Position numbers and translations under genes: made by a program. This document shows, piece after piece, positions 1 to 6,816 of a stretch of DNA of 26,401 bases. A model generated the notes under the pieces. It was not told the origin of the DNA. It worked only from the letters and a program-made list of their open reading frames with translations, and searched no databases. This stretch comes from JBEHYA01 sp048498415 (lineage in GTDB: Bacteria; Pseudomonadota; Alphaproteobacteria; UBA9219; RGZA01), in contig JBEHYA010000018.1 in assembly GCA_048498415.1 (NCBI GenBank), forward strand, positions 1-26,401. The letters run 5' to 3'. Positions within the stretch are counted from its first letter, which is position 1; each line of letters starts with the position of its first letter.

Positions 1-43
1 AGCCCAATTATTCCCCTCCCTCCGGGAGGGGAATAATTGGGCT
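1..43. repeat. Perfect 20-bp palindrome with 3-nt loop (family D-like)
   Basis: The first 20 bases are followed by a 3-base loop and their exact reverse complement. The core CCCCTCCC/GGGAGGGG is the same as in the hairpin ends of the cassette at 22806-23312. No T-run follows on the plus strand, so it is more likely a dispersed palindromic repeat than a classical terminator. It could still end transcription of a gene lying off the left edge (nusG is the usual neighbour of rplK). Confidence 0.7.
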
Positions 44-83
44 TTACATGCTGGGGGCCGACAGCTAAAAACACCCCCATAGT

Positions 84-140
84 TGTGGGAGGCTGGTTCC
101 GCGTTCTTATCAATAGCCCTGCGGAATGGCTGTACCACGG
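84..140 (+). promoter_or_regulatory. rplK leader: ribosomal protein L1 binding site (23S rRNA L1-stalk mimic)
   Basis: The leader carries GTGGGAGGCT at 85-94 and TACCAC at 133-138. From memory of E. coli 23S rRNA, the L1 stalk has GGUGGGAGGCU on one strand and AUACCACC on the other, so both halves are reproduced here. GTGG (85-88) can pair with CCAC (135-138), and inside it TTCCGC (97-102) pairs exactly with GCGGAA (121-126). L1 is known to repress the L11-L1 operon by binding such a mimic upstream of rplK, so the two genes downstream are the expected targets. The position about 120 bases before the start codon is compatible with this. The fold was judged by eye only. Confidence 0.75.
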
Positions 141-258
141 CGCTCCTCGTCTAAGGCGAGTGGGTTCAGGGCTTTAAAGGTTTTTCCTCTGAAGCTGAAA
201 AGTTGGAATGACGGCGGCGTGCTTCGCGCATGCCGTGCCGTTTGTTTTGGAGTTTAGA

Positions 259-699
259 ATGGCAAAAGAAGTAATTGGCTTTATCAAGTTGCAGGTGCCG
301 GCTGGCGCTGCGAACCCGTCGCCCCCGATTGGCCCGGCGCTGGGTCAAAAAGGCCTCAACATCATGGAATTCTGCAAGCAGTTCAATGCCAAGACGCAGA
401 GCATGGAAAAGGGCATGCCCATTCCGGTGGTGATCAGCGCGTTCTCCGACCGCAGCTTCACCTTCGTGATCAAGACCCCGCCCAACAGCTATTTCATCAA
501 GAAAGCCGCCAAGATCGACAAGGGCGCATCGACGACGGGCATGCAAGTGGCCGGCTCGATCACCATGGATCAGGTGCGTGAAATCGCCAAGATCAAGATG
601 CCGGACCTCAACAGCCCGACCATTGAATCGGCCATGCAGCAGGTGATTGGCAGTGCGCGCTCGATGGGCGTGACCGTCAACGGCGCCGCCAAGAAATAA
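259..699 (+). CDS. rplK: 50S ribosomal protein L11
   Basis: This is the 146-aa L11 protein of the large subunit, which binds 23S rRNA at the GTPase-associated centre and contacts elongation factors. The N-terminal half has the family-typical PAGAANPSPPIGPALGQKGL stretch followed by the NIMEFCKQFN segment. The C-terminal rRNA-binding domain (about residues 72-146) ends in the usual GSARSMGVTV region. The ATG at 259 is chosen because a GGAG box lies six bases upstream and the protein begins MAKEVIGFIKLQ like other L11 proteins. An in-frame upstream ATG at 208 would add 17 residues foreign to the family. It is followed after 11 bases by rplA, forming the L11-L1 operon under the upstream L1-binding leader. 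Length is normal. Confidence 0.97.
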   Translation: MAKEVIGFIKLQVPAGAANPSPPIGPALGQKGLNIMEFCKQFNAKTQSMEKGMPIPVVISAFSDRSFTFVIKTPPNSYFIKKAAKIDKGASTTGMQVAGSITMDQVREIAKIKMPDLNSPTIESAMQQVIGSARSMGVTVNGAAKK

Positions 700-710
700 G
701 GATCAGGAAC

Positions 711-1406
711 ATGACCGGCAAACGTATCAACAAGATCAATGAAAAAGCCCCGAAGGGCCTTTCCACCCTCGATGACGCCATTAAATTCGTGAAGGCGAAC
801 GCCAACGCGAAATTCAACGAGACCATCGATATCGCGATGAACCTCGGCGTTGACCCGAAGCAGAACGACCAGAACGTGCGCGGCATGGTGCAATTGCCGC
901 ATGGCACGGGCAAGTCGGTGCGCGTGGCCGTGTTCGCCAAGGGCGACAAAGCGGCGCAGGCGAAAGCCGCCGGCGCGGAATTCGTCGGTGCGGAAGATCT
1001 CGCTGAACTGATTGAAAAGGGCGAAATGGGTTTCGACCGCGTGATCGCGGCGCCCGATACCATGGTGATCGTGGGTAAGCTGGGTAAGGTGCTGGGCCCC
1101 CGTGGTCTGATGCCGAACCCGAAGCTGGGCACCGTGACGCCCAACGTGGCGGAAGCCGTGAAAAGCGCGAAGTCGGGCTCGATTGAATTCCGCGTTGAAA
1201 AGGCGGGCATCATTCAGGCGGGTGTTGGCAAAGCCAACTTCACCGAGCAGCAATTGGTTGAAAACGTGAAAGCGTTCGTGAGCGCGGTGGCAAAAGCCAA
1301 GCCGGCTTCGAGCAAGGGCACGTTCATTCAGAAAGTTTCGATCTCGTCCACCATGGGCCCCGGCGTGAAGCTGGATGTGCCGCAGCTGGTGGCGCAGGTC
1401 GCGTAA
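711..1406 (+). CDS. rplA: 50S ribosomal protein L1
   Basis: This 231-aa protein is L1, which forms the mobile stalk next to the ribosomal E site and doubles as translational repressor of its own operon. Recognisable segments are the N-terminal DDAIKFVKANANAKFNETID region, the central LGKVLGPRGLMPNPKLGTVT signature (about residues 123-142) and the C-terminal FIQKVSISSTMGPGVKLD region. The start is preceded by AAGGA at 697-701, overlapping the end of rplK. Length is normal for bacterial L1. The likely autoregulatory target is the rRNA-like leader at 84-140. It is followed by a palindromic repeat and then the L10 leader, so rplJ-rplL form a separately regulated unit. Confidence 0.97.
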   Translation: MTGKRINKINEKAPKGLSTLDDAIKFVKANANAKFNETIDIAMNLGVDPKQNDQNVRGMVQLPHGTGKSVRVAVFAKGDKAAQAKAAGAEFVGAEDLAELIEKGEMGFDRVIAAPDTMVIVGKLGKVLGPRGLMPNPKLGTVTPNVAEAVKSAKSGSIEFRVEKAGIIQAGVGKANFTEQQLVENVKAFVSAVAKAKPASSKGTFIQKVSISSTMGPGVKLDVPQLVAQVA

Positions 1407-1417
1407 TTAGCTTGAGG

Positions 1418-1488
1418 GTACGCCCCGTTGAAAAACGGGGCCCATCTCTCCAGCGGCCCCATGGGCCCCGGCTTTCGCCGGGGCATAC
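1418..1488 (+). repeat. Bipartite palindromic repeat, family A copy 1
   Basis: Two hairpins face each other: GCCCCGTT/AACGGGGC on the left and CCCCGGC/GCCGGGG on the right, with the outer ends GTACGCCCC and GGGGCATAC forming terminal inverted repeats. The left arm matches the reverse complement of the right arm of copy 2 (19565-19645) with one difference over 35 bases. The right arm matches the reverse complement of copy 2's left arm with one difference over 28. The element is therefore the same as copy 2 but inverted, with a different short spacer. It sits inside a ribosomal protein operon, between the rplA stop and the L10 leader. Confidence 0.85.
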
Positions 1489-1539
1489 GGGGTAAGAAGT
1501 TTAAATAAATAACGGGCGACCGTTGTTTGTTTAAAAGCC

Positions 1540-1712
1540 GTTTCCAAGACCGTTGGCACCCTTTCGGGTTTAAACTTTTAAAGGCCAGCGCAGAAGCGGG
1601 GGAAAAGTTTTCCGTACTGTTAAAGGTACGAAGGCCTTCTCCAGTTTGGAACGGAATGGTTGGGTGGATTGGCGAAAGCTGGTTCACCTGTTCGTTAACA
1701 AATGTGATGGAG
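1540..1712 (+). promoter_or_regulatory. L10 leader (ribosomal protein L10-L12 autoregulatory RNA)
   Basis: Upstream of rplJ the sequence contains the CCAAGACCGTTGG motif at 1544-1556, then GCACCCTTTCGGGT and a TTTAAAC(TT)TTAAAGGCCAGCG stretch, which is the pattern I know from alphaproteobacterial L10 leaders. A CGTAC/GTACG stem-loop lies near 1614-1631. In this family the L10(L12) complex binds the kink-turn region and blocks translation of rplJ and rplL. The 311 bases between rplA and rplJ hold this leader and the family A repeat and no gene. Exact ends are approximate because no covariance search was done. Confidence 0.75.
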
Positions 1713-1717
1713 GCATC

Positions 1718-2236
1718 ATGAATCGTAATCGAACGGTCAAGTCCGAGACGGTTGACGACCTCAAAAAGATGCTGTCGGAGCAGAGCTTCACCGTTGTGGT
1801 GCAGTCGTCTGGCCTGAATGCGGGTGATACCGTCAAGCTGCGCAATAAAATTCGCGCCGCTGAAGCGGGCTACCGCGTGGGCAAGAACACGCTGGTGAAG
1901 ATCGCGCTCAAAGACACGCCTTTCGAAGGTCTGACGCAGTTTATGAAAGGCCCCACGGCTTTGGCGTATGCCAAGGAACCGGTGGCCATTGCCAAAGCTC
2001 TGGTGGAATTCGCCAAGGGCAATGACAAGTTCAAGCTGCTTTCCGCCAATCTCAATGGGCAAATGCTGGATGGGAACGCGTTAAAAACGCTGGCCACCCT
2101 GCCGTCGCTCAATGAATTGCGCGCGAAACTCGTGGGCATGATCCAGACGCCGGCGACCCGCATTGCGGGTGTGCTGCAAGCGCCCGCCGGCCAGTTGGCC
2201 CGGGTGATGGCAGCCAAAGCCAAACAAGCGTCGTAA
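1718..2236 (+). CDS. rplJ: 50S ribosomal protein L10
   Basis: This 172-aa protein is L10 (P0), the base of the L7/L12 stalk that anchors L12 dimers to the large subunit. The N-terminal domain shows the expected SFTVVVQSSGLNAGDTVKLR region and the VGKNTLVKIAL motif near residues 53-63. The C-terminal helix that carries L12 dimers corresponds to the last 40 or so residues, rich in Ala and Gln. The ATG at 1718 is preceded by GATGGAGG with good spacing. An in-frame upstream ATG at 1646 would encode a run of residues lying in the L10 leader and is not used. The gene is coupled with rplL 37 bases downstream. Confidence 0.96.
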   Translation: MNRNRTVKSETVDDLKKMLSEQSFTVVVQSSGLNAGDTVKLRNKIRAAEAGYRVGKNTLVKIALKDTPFEGLTQFMKGPTALAYAKEPVAIAKALVEFAKGNDKFKLLSANLNGQMLDGNALKTLATLPSLNELRAKLVGMIQTPATRIAGVLQAPAGQLARVMAAKAKQAS

Positions 2237-2273
2237 CTGGTTTAATTCACTTTTACTTAACTAGGAGAACACA

Positions 2274-2651
<378 letters not shown>

Positions 2652-2671
2652 TTTCTTGGGTATTCATTGTG

Positions 2672-2700
2672 AAAAAGGCGGGCTTCGGCCCGCCTTTTTT
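2672..2700 (+). terminator. Rho-independent terminator after rplL (bidirectional)
   Basis: An AAAAAGGCGGGC arm pairs with GCCCGCCTTTTT across a TTCG tetraloop and runs into six T. Because the arms are A- and T-flanked it can work on both strands, ending rplKAJL transcription from the left and the minus-strand cassette from the right. A second small stem, TTGCGC/GCGCAA at 2702-2719, overlaps the stop codon of the minus-strand gene. Confidence 0.92.
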
Positions 2701-2708
2701 ATTGCGCG

Positions 2709-3473
2709 CTAAAGCGCAAGACTCATTTGTGTAAACTCATCCAGTCTAATTACACCATTGATAAGCCAAATATGCGGGTACAACGAATGGGTGCCCATTG
2801 CGAAGACCATACCCTTTTCTGGGTATTCTTTACCAAACATACGCTCCATGAATTTAAGCGCTTCTGTTTCACCATAGCGTCTGCTCTGATTAAAAAAAGT
2901 AGCGTCAGTTTCCCAATCTTGGCAGGTACCCGTCCTGGATCCATCATCGGTTTCATATTCATATATAAATTTGTAGGGAGAGGGCGAATAGGGAATGAGA
3001 GTTGAGCTAAATAAATTGGGTTGATTTGCAAAAGCTTGAAATCTTTCTTGTTCTTCTTTTAATTCGACATCTGGCTTTTTCTCAATTGAAAAACGTACAT
3101 TTCGGGGCCTTATCAGAGCCAGGGTCTTGCCTTCGGCGGCGGCCTTTTTTGTAGAGGCGATTTCAAGGCTAGATAATATGTTTTGTCGTTCTTTAGGTTT
3201 TAGCTGGCCAACAATTTCAATTGATTGATGATCAACGCGAAGACTTTCGGGCCGAGGATCATTATCCGGTTTCTTACAGCGAAATTTAATTTTGTCCCAA
3301 CGACTAAACTGTTTAGCTTGTTCAAGCGTTCGAAAGGTAACGGGATAGAGCCTAACCCACTGCCCTTTGTCATTTATGCCGGCACAGCAAACGGTCTCCC
3401 CATGCTGCTTACCCAACTGAGGTGCCGCTTTAACAAGAATTATCGCTTCTTGAAGCTTATCAAACCCAGACAC
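2709..3473 (-). CDS. Hypothetical partner of DUF488 protein (GxWxRLYP motif)
   Basis: I cannot assign this 254-aa protein to a named family. Near the N-terminus it has a CCAGIN turn followed by GQWVRLYPVTFR (about residues 29-48), a basic middle region, and an aromatic-rich C-terminal half. I recall proteins with such a motif occurring beside DUF488 genes; their function is unknown to me. The start is a GTG, 15 bases after the stop of the DUF488 gene, so the two are co-oriented and probably co-transcribed. No signal peptide or membrane segment is seen, so it should be cytoplasmic. The gene is visibly richer in A and T than the ribosomal and mutS genes around it, which suggests horizontal acquisition. 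A role in nucleic acid processing or defence is only a guess. Confidence 0.7.
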   Translation of the reverse strand: MSGFDKLQEAIILVKAAPQLGKQHGETVCCAGINDKGQWVRLYPVTFRTLEQAKQFSRWDKIKFRCKKPDNDPRPESLRVDHQSIEIVGQLKPKERQNILSSLEIASTKKAAAEGKTLALIRPRNVRFSIEKKPDVELKEEQERFQAFANQPNLFSSTLIPYSPSPYKFIYEYETDDGSRTGTCQDWETDATFFNQSRRYGETEALKFMERMFGKEYPEKGMVFAMGTHSLYPHIWLINGVIRLDEFTQMSLAL

Positions 3474-3488
3474 TTTAAAAGTCCAGAA

Positions 3489-3962
3489 TTAGGCCATGAC
3501 AAGGTCAACAGCTTTACTCTGTACAGCAAGGTGGTTGATCGTCAAGCCTGTCTTTTCAGCGATATGATCCGCAACGATTGAGCGATGGCAAGTTTCGTGG
3601 TCGGCCTCATAACACATTAAACAGGCATATTTTTCATTTACAATTTCTATGGCTTTTTCCAGATCTCTTTGCGCAACTTCTGATTTCATGTGAGAAGAGA
3701 AAATCTTTTCAAAGAGTTTAAATTGTCCGGCACGCGCAGCTATTCGCCCTTCCTTCGGGTCACCCAAGCCACGTAAGTGAATATAAAGAATGTTTTGGCT
3801 CACAAGGAAGTCAGCCAACTGATTTTTCGAGAATCCTTTTTTCCTTGATAGAGGAAGTTCGCGGACATCAATCACAATTTTGACTTTTGCCTGTTTAAGC
3901 GCTGCAACGAAATCGCTGATTGACGCGCCTTCGTATCCAATTGTTGCAATTGTGCGTGCCAT
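3489..3962 (-). CDS. DUF488 domain-containing protein
   Basis: The 157-aa protein has the hallmarks of DUF488: TIGYEG at residues 7-12, DVRELPLSRKKGFSK at 32-46, a LGDP at about 67-70, and a C-terminal Cys-rich motif in which C114, C117, E119, C125, H126 and R127 stand out. The conserved Cys/His/Arg cluster suggests a metal or catalytic site, but no reaction is established for the family as far as I know. It is the first gene of a two-gene minus-strand unit, followed after 15 bases by the GxWxRLYP protein. Base composition is AT-rich relative to neighbours. The ATG at 3962 gives the exact family N-terminus. Upstream lies a GGTTAA direct repeat that might be a control site. Confidence 0.88.
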   Translation of the reverse strand: MARTIATIGYEGASISDFVAALKQAKVKIVIDVRELPLSRKKGFSKNQLADFLVSQNILYIHLRGLGDPKEGRIAARAGQFKLFEKIFSSHMKSEVAQRDLEKAIEIVNEKYACLMCYEADHETCHRSIVADHIAEKTGLTINHLAVQSKAVDLVMA

Positions 3963-4009
3963 GTTTTGCCCCGACTGCTTTTACGCTAAGTGTCATGAAA
4001 TGAAGAATG

Positions 4010-4025
4010 GGTTAACTATGGTTAA
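4010..4025. repeat. Direct repeat GGTTAA-N4-GGTTAA upstream of the DUF488 unit
   Basis: Two exact GGTTAA copies are separated by CTAT, about 50 bases upstream of the DUF488 start codon. Such spacing could serve a regulator binding one helix face, but no regulator is evident. The 185 noncoding bases here (3963-4147) also hold a small GCAGC/GCTGC stem at 4100-4113 beyond the 338-aa gene's stop, and little else. Confidence 0.35.
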
Positions 4026-4147
4026 GCGGGTAGAGAGAAGCGACTTTTTTGTTATAAATAATACGTAGTCGTATGACTAAATCTAATGATTGTGGCGACG
4101 CAGCAACGGCTGCATTAAGCGCGGCACCAAAATTTTATCGGTCGTGG

Positions 4148-5164
4148 TTATGGGCCGGGCGCATCATCTTTTTTACCCCAGCTGGCGGGGCGGATGACAG
4201 TGGGGGTTGTCGGCGCGACCAGCGGTGTGCGGGCGGGCGCGTGGAGTACGTCTTCCAGCGGGCGCGCCTGCATGGCGTTGTGCATATCATCGCGAAGACC
4301 AAAGGTGAGCAGGGTGAGCTCGGCCTGCGCGATGATTTCATCACGGCGCAATAAATTGCGTAAATAATCGTTCATCTGTAATTCGCGGTGTTCGCGCAGG
4401 TAGCCGAGCTGGCCTTCGCGCGGGGTGGTGAGCAGCGAAAAAAGCATGCCGGGGTGGTGTTCCCGCACATCGGCGATCAGGCCTGCGCTTTGTTTCTGCA
4501 CGTCGCGGTGCATGTTGAGGATGAGCGCGCCGCGCACATGGGGGCGCAGCATGTCGTCGGAACCGATGGTGCTGACGATGGGCTGGCGGCGCATATGGTC
4601 CAGCAAACCCTGCAGGAGCGGCGGGTAGCCCTGCTGCGCGGCCTGCAGATTGGCGGCGTTAAAGTTGGTGGCATCCAGCGCATCGGCATTGATCAGAATG
4701 GCAAGGGCGGTCCGGCCGAACAGGCTAACCAGTTCCGGCTGGTGATGATCGCTGTAATCAAAGCTTTTGCCATAGGCGATCAGCGCGGGTTCATAGCCCT
4801 GCATGGCATGGTAGGCGGCGGAAAACGCGGCGGCGGTATTGAAGATATCGTCGAAGAATAAGCGGCCATCCGGGATATTGGGGCTTGTTTGCTTGGTGAC
4901 GTACAGCGCATCGGGATAACGATATAAGGTGATGCCGGACTGATCGTTGGCGAGCACCACCTGCGTGGCGGAGTCGTGCTGCGCCGCGGCTTTAATTTTT
5001 TCGATGGGCACGATATGCAGCGTGAAGGTTTTGCCTTCGTTGCGCGCCGCACGCTTCAGAACATCATAGTAGCGGCGTACGCCCTGGAGCTTGAAGCCGG
5101 CGAGACGCGCCTGCTTGATATCGTCTGTAAATTCCCCGAAGGAGGTGTATTGGCCGCTGATCAC
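4148..5164 (-). CDS. Hypothetical protein, 338 aa, downstream of GCS2-type ligase
   Basis: I do not recognise this protein. It has no signal peptide or membrane segment. The middle contains an Ala-rich helical stretch around FNTAAAFSAAYHAM, a segment GRTALAILINADALDATNF (about residues 148-168), and many Arg/His-rich helices after residue 190. The last 35 residues are Pro/Ala/Thr-rich and probably disordered. The start is GTG at 5164; an in-frame stop lies two codons upstream, so no longer start exists, and the ribosome site is weak. It follows the ligase gene by 109 bases in the same direction. A functional link to that ligase (for example modification of the same substrate) is inference from position only. 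Confidence 0.75.
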   Translation of the reverse strand: MISGQYTSFGEFTDDIKQARLAGFKLQGVRRYYDVLKRAARNEGKTFTLHIVPIEKIKAAAQHDSATQVVLANDQSGITLYRYPDALYVTKQTSPNIPDGRLFFDDIFNTAAAFSAAYHAMQGYEPALIAYGKSFDYSDHHQPELVSLFGRTALAILINADALDATNFNAANLQAAQQGYPPLLQGLLDHMRRQPIVSTIGSDDMLRPHVRGALILNMHRDVQKQSAGLIADVREHHPGMLFSLLTTPREGQLGYLREHRELQMNDYLRNLLRRDEIIAQAELTLLTFGLRDDMHNAMQARPLEDVLHAPARTPLVAPTTPTVIRPASWGKKDDAPGP

Positions 5165-5259
5165 GAGTTATGACTTTCACTGGTATATATGAAATATGCC
5201 GCTGATTTTAGCGTTCCGCCACGGGCTGGCAACGTGCGAATTGCTTTCAGGAATAAGCT

Positions 5260-5284
5260 AAAAAAGCCGCTGTTTACGCGGTTT
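5260..5284 (-). terminator. Weak terminator-like stem at the end of the ligase gene
   Basis: On the minus strand an AACCGC-like arm and GCGGCTT flank a 7-base loop and are followed by six T. The core stem is only CCGC/GCGG with a mismatch before two A-T pairs, and it overlaps the stop codon. It may reduce read-through into the 338-aa gene rather than stop it. Confidence 0.35.
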
Positions 5285-6701
5285 CCGGCAGGTTTTCAGG
5301 GGGCTTTTCAGCTGTTTTTTCAGCTGCCTTTTCCGCTGCTTTTTCGGGCGGCTTCGGCTTGGCGAGCTGGGGCGGGATATAGGTGACTTCATCCCACAAC
5401 GGCGCCCGCGCGCGGAATTCGCGTAAGTTGAAAAGCGCCACCGCTTCGAAGCTTTTGGTTTTGGCATAGACCTGGCGCTGGCGTTCGGCGCTGTTGCCGA
5501 GCTGGCAGATTTTGCGCAAGGTTTCCATGTAGGCGTGGTAGCCAAGCGCTTCGGCATAAGGCTGGAGCTTGATAAGCCAGTCTTCGATATCCGTGATCAT
5601 GGGCCGGGTTTTGCCGGCGGCGGTCACCACCAGATCGGCCCGCAGGCCTTCGCGCATGGCGCGCCATTTGTTTTCGCGCGCCACCCAGTTGGGCGGGCGG
5701 GCGACCTGATCCAGCCAGTCCAGATGGTCGGTGAACCAGTGGCCCAGCAAATGGATGAAGGCCACGATGGCCAGCGTTTCTTCGAGGGTGGCGACGCCAT
5801 CCGCCGCGCGGATTTCGAGGGTGCCGTATTTGGGCGAGGGTCGCACATCCCACCATAAATCCTTGAGCGACGTGATGGCGCCGCAGGCCCGCAGGCTCCA
5901 GTACAGTTCCTCGAATTCCGCCCAGTTATGGAGAGGATAGGGCTGGCCGGAAGTTGGAATGGCTTCATAGGCCGTGGGGCGCGAGGAAACCAGGCCCGTA
6001 TCTTCGCCCTGCCAGAACGGCGAGGACGCCGAGAGCGCGATGATGTGCGGGATGAAGTGCATATAAAAATTATTGAAGCGGATGGCATCATGATGCCCGC
6101 GCATGCCGACATGCACGTGCATGCCCACGATCATGCGCTGGCGCATCCAGTGCATGCGCGAGGCCAGCTGCGTATAGCGCGGCAGGTTGGTGATTTTGTT
6201 GTCGTGGTCGTCGGCCGTGGGGTGGCGGGCGGTGGTGACCAGGCCCATATTCATATCATCCGCGACAGCCGAAAGGCCGGTGAAACTTTCAGCCAGATCG
6301 CGGGCGGCATCGTGCACGTTGTGGCAGATGCCGGTGGTCACTTCCGCCATGGACTGGAAATATTCGGCGTGGAGTTTTTTGTTCAAAGCGCCTTTGGCCA
6401 GAAATTCATCGGCGCGCTGCACCAGGCCGCCGCTGGCCGGATCGATGAGATTGAATTCAACTTCCACGCCCAGCGTGAGGAAGCCGTTGGGCTTGAAAAT
6501 GATTTCCTCGACCGCTTTGCGGATTTCGGTTTTCTTTTTGGTCCAGGGCAAAATGTCGGGCAGGCGCCGGGCAAAGCTCAGCCAGCCGCCGAGATTCTGG
6601 GGAAGGGCGGGGGTTTGCCTGGCGATCTGGGTATGCTTTTCGCGCGCAATATCCTGGCGTTCGTTTTCCGCCTGGCGGTCGGCTTCCTTGGAATCGGCCA
6701 T
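5274..6701 (-). CDS. GCS2/YbdK-family carboxylate-amine (glutamate-cysteine-type) ligase
   Basis: This 475-aa protein belongs to the glutamate-cysteine ligase family 2 group, whose members join an amino-acid carboxylate to an amine using ATP; YbdK-type members have weak or unknown physiological substrates. The GVEVEFNLID strand (residues 78-87) carries the acidic metal ligands, HVHVG (195-199) is the central signature, and the LEIRAADG stretch near residue 300 matches the C-terminal active-site strand. Compared with YbdK (about 370 aa) it has roughly 75 extra N-terminal residues, charged and partly helical, and a C-terminal tail of repeated AEK/PPE units that is probably disordered. The substrate cannot be told from sequence. 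The next gene downstream, in the same direction, is the unrecognised 338-aa protein. Confidence 0.85.
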   Translation of the reverse strand: MADSKEADRQAENERQDIAREKHTQIARQTPALPQNLGGWLSFARRLPDILPWTKKKTEIRKAVEEIIFKPNGFLTLGVEVEFNLIDPASGGLVQRADEFLAKGALNKKLHAEYFQSMAEVTTGICHNVHDAARDLAESFTGLSAVADDMNMGLVTTARHPTADDHDNKITNLPRYTQLASRMHWMRQRMIVGMHVHVGMRGHHDAIRFNNFYMHFIPHIIALSASSPFWQGEDTGLVSSRPTAYEAIPTSGQPYPLHNWAEFEELYWSLRACGAITSLKDLWWDVRPSPKYGTLEIRAADGVATLEETLAIVAFIHLLGHWFTDHLDWLDQVARPPNWVARENKWRAMREGLRADLVVTAAGKTRPMITDIEDWLIKLQPYAEALGYHAYMETLRKICQLGNSAERQRQVYAKTKSFEAVALFNLREFRARAPLWDEVTYIPPQLAKPKPPEKAAEKAAEKTAEKPPENLPETA

Positions 6702-6722
6702 ATGTCGTTCCGGTTATGTAAT

Positions 6723-6750
6723 TTGTTGCTAAGCGATTGATATCTAATAA
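6723..6750 (+). promoter_or_regulatory. Putative sigma-70-type promoter for mutS
   Basis: TTGTTG at 6723-6728 and TAATAA at 6745-6750 are separated by 16 bases, about 65 bases before the mutS start codon in the gap between the divergent ligase gene and mutS. Both boxes are imperfect, so this is tentative. Confidence 0.35.
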
Positions 6751-6816
6751 CGTATTTTTGGCCATCAAATTTCCATATGGTTTGAAAAAGGCCAGCTTTG
6801 TGAAATAGTTGGTGTC

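Noticed and set aside
44..83. tRNA or small RNA gene in the first 80 bases
   Set aside because: A GGGGG/CCCCC pairing with a 16-base loop exists at 53-78 but no cloverleaf or promoter supports an RNA gene.
208..258. Upstream in-frame start for rplK
   Set aside because: It would add residues not found in L11 and lacks a better ribosome site than the ATG at 259.
4010..4025. CtrA-type box (TTAA-N7-TTAA)
   Set aside because: The spacing between the two TTAA is six, not seven, and the site is upstream of an accessory gene; kept only as a direct repeat.
4388..4861. 157-aa plus-strand open frame opposite the 338-aa gene
   Set aside because: Reverse shadow with no recognisable features; the minus-strand frame is longer and consistent with neighbours.
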